NCBI RefSeq assembly: GCF_900111905.1
Contig: NZ_FOKM01000007.1
Coordinates: forward strand, 286,188-350,187
DNA length: 64,000 bases
Direction of reading: 5' to 3'
From: Rhizobium sp. NFR07
GTDB taxonomy: Bacteria; Pseudomonadota; Alphaproteobacteria; Rhizobiales; Rhizobiaceae
The position numbers and the translations under genes are program-made. Shown piece after piece: positions 59,088-64,000 of this stretch; the first letter of the stretch is position 1; each line of letters opens with the position of its first letter. The notes below the pieces were generated by a model. The model saw only the letters and a program-made list of their open reading frames with translations. It searched no databases and was not told the origin of the DNA.

Positions 59088-60476
59088 CTACACCAGCATC
59101 GACATCGGATTTTCGATGTAGCGCTTGAAGGCGGAAGCCAGTTCCGCGCCGAGCGCGCCGTCGATGACGCGATGGTCGAAGGCGAAGGTCGCGGTCATCA
59201 CCGTGCCGACTTCGATCTTGCCGCCGCGAACGACCGGCTTCTCGACGCCGGCGCCGATTGAAACGATCGAGGCCTGCGGCAGGTTGACGATCGAGGTGAA
59301 GCTCGAGACGCCGAACATGCCGAGGTTGGAGACCGAAGTGGTGCCGCCCTGGTATTCTTCCGGCTTCAGCTTCTTGTCGCGGGCCCGCTTGGCGAGATCC
59401 TTGACCTCGTTGGAGATGACCGAAAGCGACTTCTCCTCGGCCTTGCGGACGATCGGCGTGATCAGGCCGTCCGGGATCGACACGGCAACGCCGACATCGG
59501 CGTGCTTGTGCAGAACGCGGGCGGTCGAGGTCCAAGAGGCGTTCGCCATCGGGACATCGCGCAGCGCAAGCGCCATCGCCTTGATGATGAAGTCGTTGAC
59601 CGAGAGCTTGAAGGCCGGAACCTCGCCCTTCTCCGTCTTCTTCACCGGTGCCGAGGCATTGATCTCGCCGCGCAGCTTCAGCATGGCGTCGAGTTCGCAA
59701 TCCATCGAGACGGTATAGGCCGGAACGGTCTGGCTCGATTCGGTGAGGCGCGAGGCGATCGTCTTGCGCATGCCGTCATGCGGCAGAAGCTCGTAGGAGC
59801 CTTCCGCGAACAGCTTGAGCACGTTGTCGTCCGACGGACCCTTTGCCATGGCCGGAGCAGCAGCGCCGCCAGCCGGTGCGGCAGCAGCCGGAGCCGCCTT
59901 GGCGCCACCGGAAGACACGGCCTTCTCGATATCTGCCTTCACGACGCGGCCATGCGGGCCGGAGCCGGTGACGGCGGACAGGTCGAGACCGGCTTCCTTG
60001 GCGAGACGACGGGCGAGCGGCGAGGAGAACACGCGCTTGCCATCGGCAACCGGCGCCGGGGTCGATGCAGCCGGAGCAGCATCGGTGATCGGCTTGTCGG
60101 TCTTAGGCGCTTCCGAAGCGGTTTCAGCCTTGGCGGCCTCTGCCTTCGGAGCGTCGGACTTCTCTTCGGTCTTGGCAGCTTCTGCCTTCGGCGCAGAACC
60201 ACCGCCGGAGGACGCGGCCGCCGAAACGTCTTCGCCTTCCTCGGCGAGGATTGCGATCAGGGCGTTGACCTTGACACCGTCCGTGCCGGCCGGCACGACG
60301 AGCTTGGCGACAACGCCTTCATCGACGGCTTCGACTTCCATCGTCGCCTTGTCGGTCTCGATCTCGGCGATCACGTCGCCGGACTTGACCGTGTCGCCTT
60401 CCTTGACCAGCCACTTGGAAAGGTTGCCCTCTTCCATGGTCGGAGAAAGGGCAGGCATTGTGATGTTGATAGGCAT
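59088..60476 (-). CDS. pdhC: Dihydrolipoamide acetyltransferase (E2 of pyruvate dehydrogenase)
   Basis: A 462-residue E2. N-terminal lipoyl domain with K43 in [15 protein letters not shown]. Linker: Ala/Pro/Glu-rich (about 85-150). Peripheral-subunit-binding domain: SSPLARRLAKEAGLDLSAV and GPHGRVVKADIE. Catalytic domain ends with DHRVIDGALGAELASAF (HxxxDG). It moves the acetyl group to CoA and forms the core of the complex. It is 12 bp after pdhB. Confidence 0.97.
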   Translation of the reverse strand: MPINITMPALSPTMEEGNLSKWLVKEGDTVKSGDVIAEIETDKATMEVEAVDEGVVAKLVVPAGTDGVKVNALIAILAEEGEDVSAAASSGGGSAPKAEAAKTEEKSDAPKAEAAKAETASEAPKTDKPITDAAPAASTPAPVADGKRVFSSPLARRLAKEAGLDLSAVTGSGPHGRVVKADIEKAVSSGGAKAAPAAAAPAGGAAAPAMAKGPSDDNVLKLFAEGSYELLPHDGMRKTIASRLTESSQTVPAYTVSMDCELDAMLKLRGEINASAPVKKTEKGEVPAFKLSVNDFIIKAMALALRDVPMANASWTSTARVLHKHADVGVAVSIPDGLITPIVRKAEEKSLSVISNEVKDLAKRARDKKLKPEEYQGGTTSVSNLGMFGVSSFTSIVNLPQASIVSIGAGVEKPVVRGGKIEVGTVMTATFAFDHRVIDGALGAELASAFKRYIENPMSMLV

Positions 60477-60488
60477 CGGGACCTCCCC

Positions 60489-61922
<1,434 letters not shown>

Positions 61923-61940
61923 AGGGTTCCCTCCCCGCGA

Positions 61941-63011
61941 TCAGAGCAGAATGTCGGTGTAGAGCTCGGACGCATCCGGCTCGGGATCGTTCTGGGCGAA
62001 ATCGGCACTGTCCGAGACGACGTCGCGGATGTCCTTGTCGATTGCCTTCAGCTCGTCTTCGGTAGCCCAGCCGCCGTCGAGGATGCGCATGCGCACCTGT
62101 TCGATCGGGTCCTGCTCGGAGCGCATCTTCTGCACTTCTTCCTTGGTCCGGTACTTGGCCGGGTCCGACATGGAGTGACCACGGTAACGATAGGTCAGCA
62201 TTTCGAGGATGATCGGACCCTTGCCGGCGCGGCAATGGGCAAGCGCCTCTTCACCGGCAGCGCGGACGGCACGAACGTCCATGCCATCGACCTGGATGCC
62301 AGGAATGCCGAAGCCGGAACCACGCAGCGAATAGTTCGACTGCGCCGTCGCGCGGGCGGTCGAGGTGCCCATGGCGTAACGGTTGTTCTCGACGATATAG
62401 ACGATCGGCAGCTTCCAGAGTGCTGCCATGTTGAAGCTCTCGTAGACCTGGCCCTGGTTGGCAGCGCCGTCGCCGAAATAGGCGACCGAGACACTGTCAT
62501 TTCCGCGGTAGGAATTGGCGAAGGCCAGACCGGTGCCGAGCGAGACCTGCGCACCGACGATGCCGTGGCCGCCGTAGAAATGCTTTTCCTTGGAGAACAT
62601 GTGCATCGAGCCGCCCTTCCCCTTGGAATAGCCGCCCTTGCGTCCGGTGAGCTCGGCCATGACGCCGCGAGCACTCATGCCGGTCGCCAGCATGTGACCG
62701 TGGTCACGATAGGCCGTGATAACCTGGTCGCCTTCCTTCTGCGCCATCTGCATGCCGACGACGACAGCTTCCTGGCCGATGTAAAGGTGACAGAAGCCGC
62801 CGATGAAGCCCATGCCGTAAAGCTGGCCGGCCTTTTCTTCGAAACGGCGGATGAGCAGCATTTCGCGATAGGCGTGCAGCTCGTCGTCCTTGTTGAAGTC
62901 CGGCGTGTTCTTGCCGGTAAACTCCTTCGAAGCGGTCCTGGAAGCTGTTTTCGTTGCAGACTTTGCCGCGGGCTTGCGGCCGGACGTAGACGCGGATTTT
63001 GCTTGCGCCAT
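61941..63011 (-). CDS. pdhA: Pyruvate dehydrogenase E1 alpha subunit
   Basis: A 356-residue ThDP-dependent subunit. N-terminal 35 residues are Lys/Ala/Ser-rich and probably flexible. Conserved: MLLIRRFEEKAGQLYGMGFI, GFCHLYIGQEAV, ITAYRDHGHML, and the ThDP-magnesium motif from GDGAANQG (180-187) to ENN (about 208-210). It decarboxylates pyruvate and hands the acetyl unit to the lipoyl domain. GGGAGGG sits just before the ATG; the frame continues 42 codons upstream without conservation. It is 18 bp upstream of pdhB. Confidence 0.96.
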   Translation of the reverse strand: MAQAKSASTSGRKPAAKSATKTASRTASKEFTGKNTPDFNKDDELHAYREMLLIRRFEEKAGQLYGMGFIGGFCHLYIGQEAVVVGMQMAQKEGDQVITAYRDHGHMLATGMSARGVMAELTGRKGGYSKGKGGSMHMFSKEKHFYGGHGIVGAQVSLGTGLAFANSYRGNDSVSVAYFGDGAANQGQVYESFNMAALWKLPIVYIVENNRYAMGTSTARATAQSNYSLRGSGFGIPGIQVDGMDVRAVRAAGEEALAHCRAGKGPIILEMLTYRYRGHSMSDPAKYRTKEEVQKMRSEQDPIEQVRMRILDGGWATEDELKAIDKDIRDVVSDSADFAQNDPEPDASELYTDILL

Positions 63012-63118
63012 CGATCCCTCCCTATGTGCTGCTCTTATGAACGAGAGGGCCGCCATGTCAAAATGACGCACCCTGGTTTCGCCGCGTAACATAGGGAAGA
63101 AAGCACGACCCAGCAATG

Positions 63119-63180
63119 CCATAATTGCATGGCACACATTCTTTTCAAGTCATTGAAATAACTTGAGAAATATCAAGTTA
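63119..63180 (-). promoter_or_regulatory. pdhA upstream region with dyad and candidate promoter
   Basis: In the minus orientation, cttgaa-N16-caattat resembles a -35/-10 pair. Just upstream is a perfect 7-bp inverted repeat (aacttga / tcaagtt, 63160-63166 and 63173-63179) and a third caagt/acttg half-site. This could be an operator; no regulator is known from the sequence. Confidence 0.4.
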
Positions 63181-63197
63181 ACCGGAATTCGGTTAAT

Positions 63198-63515
63198 TCA
63201 GAAATAGTTGTTGAAGATGACGATTTCGTCCGAGCGCGAAACATTAAGCTGATACCGCGCGATTTCGTCCAGCATGTCCTTGTCGAGCGAGCCGTCGCTC
63301 ATCAGATGCACCTGCCGCTCCAGCGCCTCTCGCTTGGCGGTCAGCGCCGCAAGCTCGGCGCTGCGCGCCAGCCGCTGCTTCTCAAAATTTTCGGTGGCGA
63401 TCAGTCCGAGATCGCCATGGATCGAATGATAGCCGAAATAGGAGAGGAAAGCGACGGTGATGGCAGGAAGGACGAAACCACCGAACTTTCTCTTCTTATG
63501 ATGTTTTGTCCACAT
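63198..63515 (-). CDS. ftsB: Septum formation initiator FtsB/DivIC-type protein
   Basis: A 105-residue single-pass protein. A basic N-terminus (MWTKHHKKRKF) is followed by one transmembrane helix (about 13-30) and a coiled coil (LARSAELAALTAKREALERQ). The end has LDKDMLDEIARYQLNVSRSDE. It is a divisome subunit linking FtsL and FtsQ in the periplasm. In Rhizobiaceae it lies between eno and pdhA. Here an IS element occupies the position where eno or its end would be expected. Confidence 0.9.
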   Translation of the reverse strand: MWTKHHKKRKFGGFVLPAITVAFLSYFGYHSIHGDLGLIATENFEKQRLARSAELAALTAKREALERQVHLMSDGSLDKDMLDEIARYQLNVSRSDEIVIFNNYF

Positions 63516-63625
63516 GCCTCTTCGACGCCCTGATCCTACGCGGCAGGATCAGCTTCATGGATCCTGATGACAGTTGGTCCAAAATCGCAGAACTTGCTTA
63601 AGCATTCGTTTCTTCTGTGCGACGC

Positions 63626-63642
63626 AAAAAGGCCCGCGCTGG
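63626..63642 (-). terminator. Half of a terminator adjoining the IS end (candidate)
   Basis: On the minus strand the sequence reads ccagcgcgggcctttttgc, the 3' arm and T-tract of a hairpin. The matching 5' arm is not present before the IS end at 63643. The IS may have inserted into this hairpin. Confidence 0.4.
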
Positions 63643-64000
63643 TGAACTGACCCCGGAAAGTTGGACCCAACTTTTCGGGGTTTTGCATGTCTAGATACAG
63701 CATATCGTTCAAGCAGTCGGTGGTGTCTGCCTATGCGGGTGGTACGGATGGTTTCCGTGCGATCGGCACTCGGTTCGGGATTGATCATTCGACGGTTCGC
63801 AAGTGGGTGGCAATCCATGCGGCTCACGGTCTTTCGGGGCTGGAGAAGAAGTTCAGCCGCTACGATGCCGAGTTCAAGCTATCGGTACTTCATCGGATAT
63901 GGGAAGATGGGCTTTCCCATCGTCAGGCTGCGGCGGTTTTCAACATCCGCAACAAGAGCAGTATTGCCGATTGGGAGAGGCGCTACGAACGCGGCGGAAC
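63643..64000 (+). mobile_element. IS3-family (IS150-like) insertion sequence, left part
   Basis: The left end tgaactgaccccggaaagttggac resembles the terminal repeats of IS150-group elements (TG...GACCCC..AAAGTTGGAC). It is followed by an OrfA frame. The right end, orfB and any target-site duplication lie beyond the window. Confidence 0.85.
63687..64000 (+). CDS. IS3/IS150-type transposase OrfA (3' end outside window)
   Basis: 104 codons are visible from an ATG and the frame is open to the edge. The protein starts MSRYSISFKQSVVSAYAGG and has two helix-turn-helix units: AIGTRFGIDHSTVRKWVAIH and HRQAAAVFNIRNKSSIADWE. This is the OrfA pattern of the IS150 group (helix-turn-helix without catalytic residues). 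The DDE domain would be on the following orfB, fused by frameshifting. Confidence 0.9.
   Translation, partial: MSRYSISFKQSVVSAYAGGTDGFRAIGTRFGIDHSTVRKWVAIHAAHGLSGLEKKFSRYDAEFKLSVLHRIWEDGLSHRQAAAVFNIRNKSSIADWERRYERGG

Overview
The window is a GC-rich chromosomal segment from an alphaproteobacterium of the order Hyphomicrobiales, most likely family Rhizobiaceae (Rhizobium, Agrobacterium, Ensifer or a close relative). The main evidence is gene order and gene type: the dusB(nifR3)-ntrB-ntrC-ntrY-ntrX-dat-hfq-hflX block, the ftsB-pdhA-pdhB-pdhC-lpdA-lipA block with an E1-beta that carries its own lipoyl domain, a fused ispDF gene, the cysG-DUF2849-cysI-DUF934 sulfite-assimilation operon, an HWE-family sensor kinase, and short palindromic repeats of the kind common in rhizobial intergenic DNA. 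The genus cannot be fixed from the sequence alone. No rRNA, tRNA or CRISPR array was seen.

Layout. 1-9.1 kb: a truncated AraC-type regulator divergent from a NepI-like exporter, a membrane protein with a hydrolase-like motif, a Cys-cluster protein, a small lipoprotein, a YadG/YadH ABC exporter, an orphan GAF-HWE kinase and a TauE/SafE permease. 9.1-21.3 kb: an orphan terminator, two small coupled genes, an extensin-like lipoprotein, a chemoreceptor, an acyl-CoA thioesterase, a lone condensation-type acyltransferase, a DUF1501/DUF1800 pair and a membrane GGDEF-EAL protein. 21.4-24.6 kb: an unusually long uvrB whose tail has absorbed two palindromic repeats. 24.6-28.7 kb: an accessory pocket with gene decay (antitoxin plus broken ParE toxin, a probably frameshifted membrane gene, a lone methyltransferase-like gene, long non-coding gaps). 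28.7-35.7 kb: mazG, a VOC protein, a nucleoside deaminase and the siroheme/sulfite reduction operon with fpr. 35.7-41.4 kb: a second, less GC-rich pocket (SMI1/KNR4 protein, unknown gene, Nudix hydrolase), then a CMD-fold protein, an MFS transporter and a divergent FAD monooxygenase. 41.4-51.6 kb: the nitrogen-regulation cluster with hfq and hflX, all on the minus strand. 51.8-54.9 kb: ispDF, a CinA-type amidase, a COQ10-like lipid-binding protein and an NTPase. 54.9-63.5 kb: lipA, the pyruvate dehydrogenase genes and ftsB. 63.6-64 kb: the left end of an IS3-family (IS150-like) element.

Functional links. pdhA/B/C and lpdA encode the complete pyruvate dehydrogenase complex, and lipA makes the lipoyl cofactor its E2 and E1-beta need. 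NtrB/NtrC and NtrY/NtrX are two paired nitrogen/redox two-component systems, next to the RNA chaperone Hfq and the GTPase HflX. CysG makes siroheme for the CysI sulfite reductase.

The most interesting structure is a DUF559 (Vsr-like fold) endonuclease gene between pdhC and the SGNH hydrolase gene. It is bounded by inverted copies of a G/C-rich palindrome, and its own 3' end is encoded by one of them. This resembles a small endonuclease-repeat cassette, and related palindromes occur at several other places in the window.
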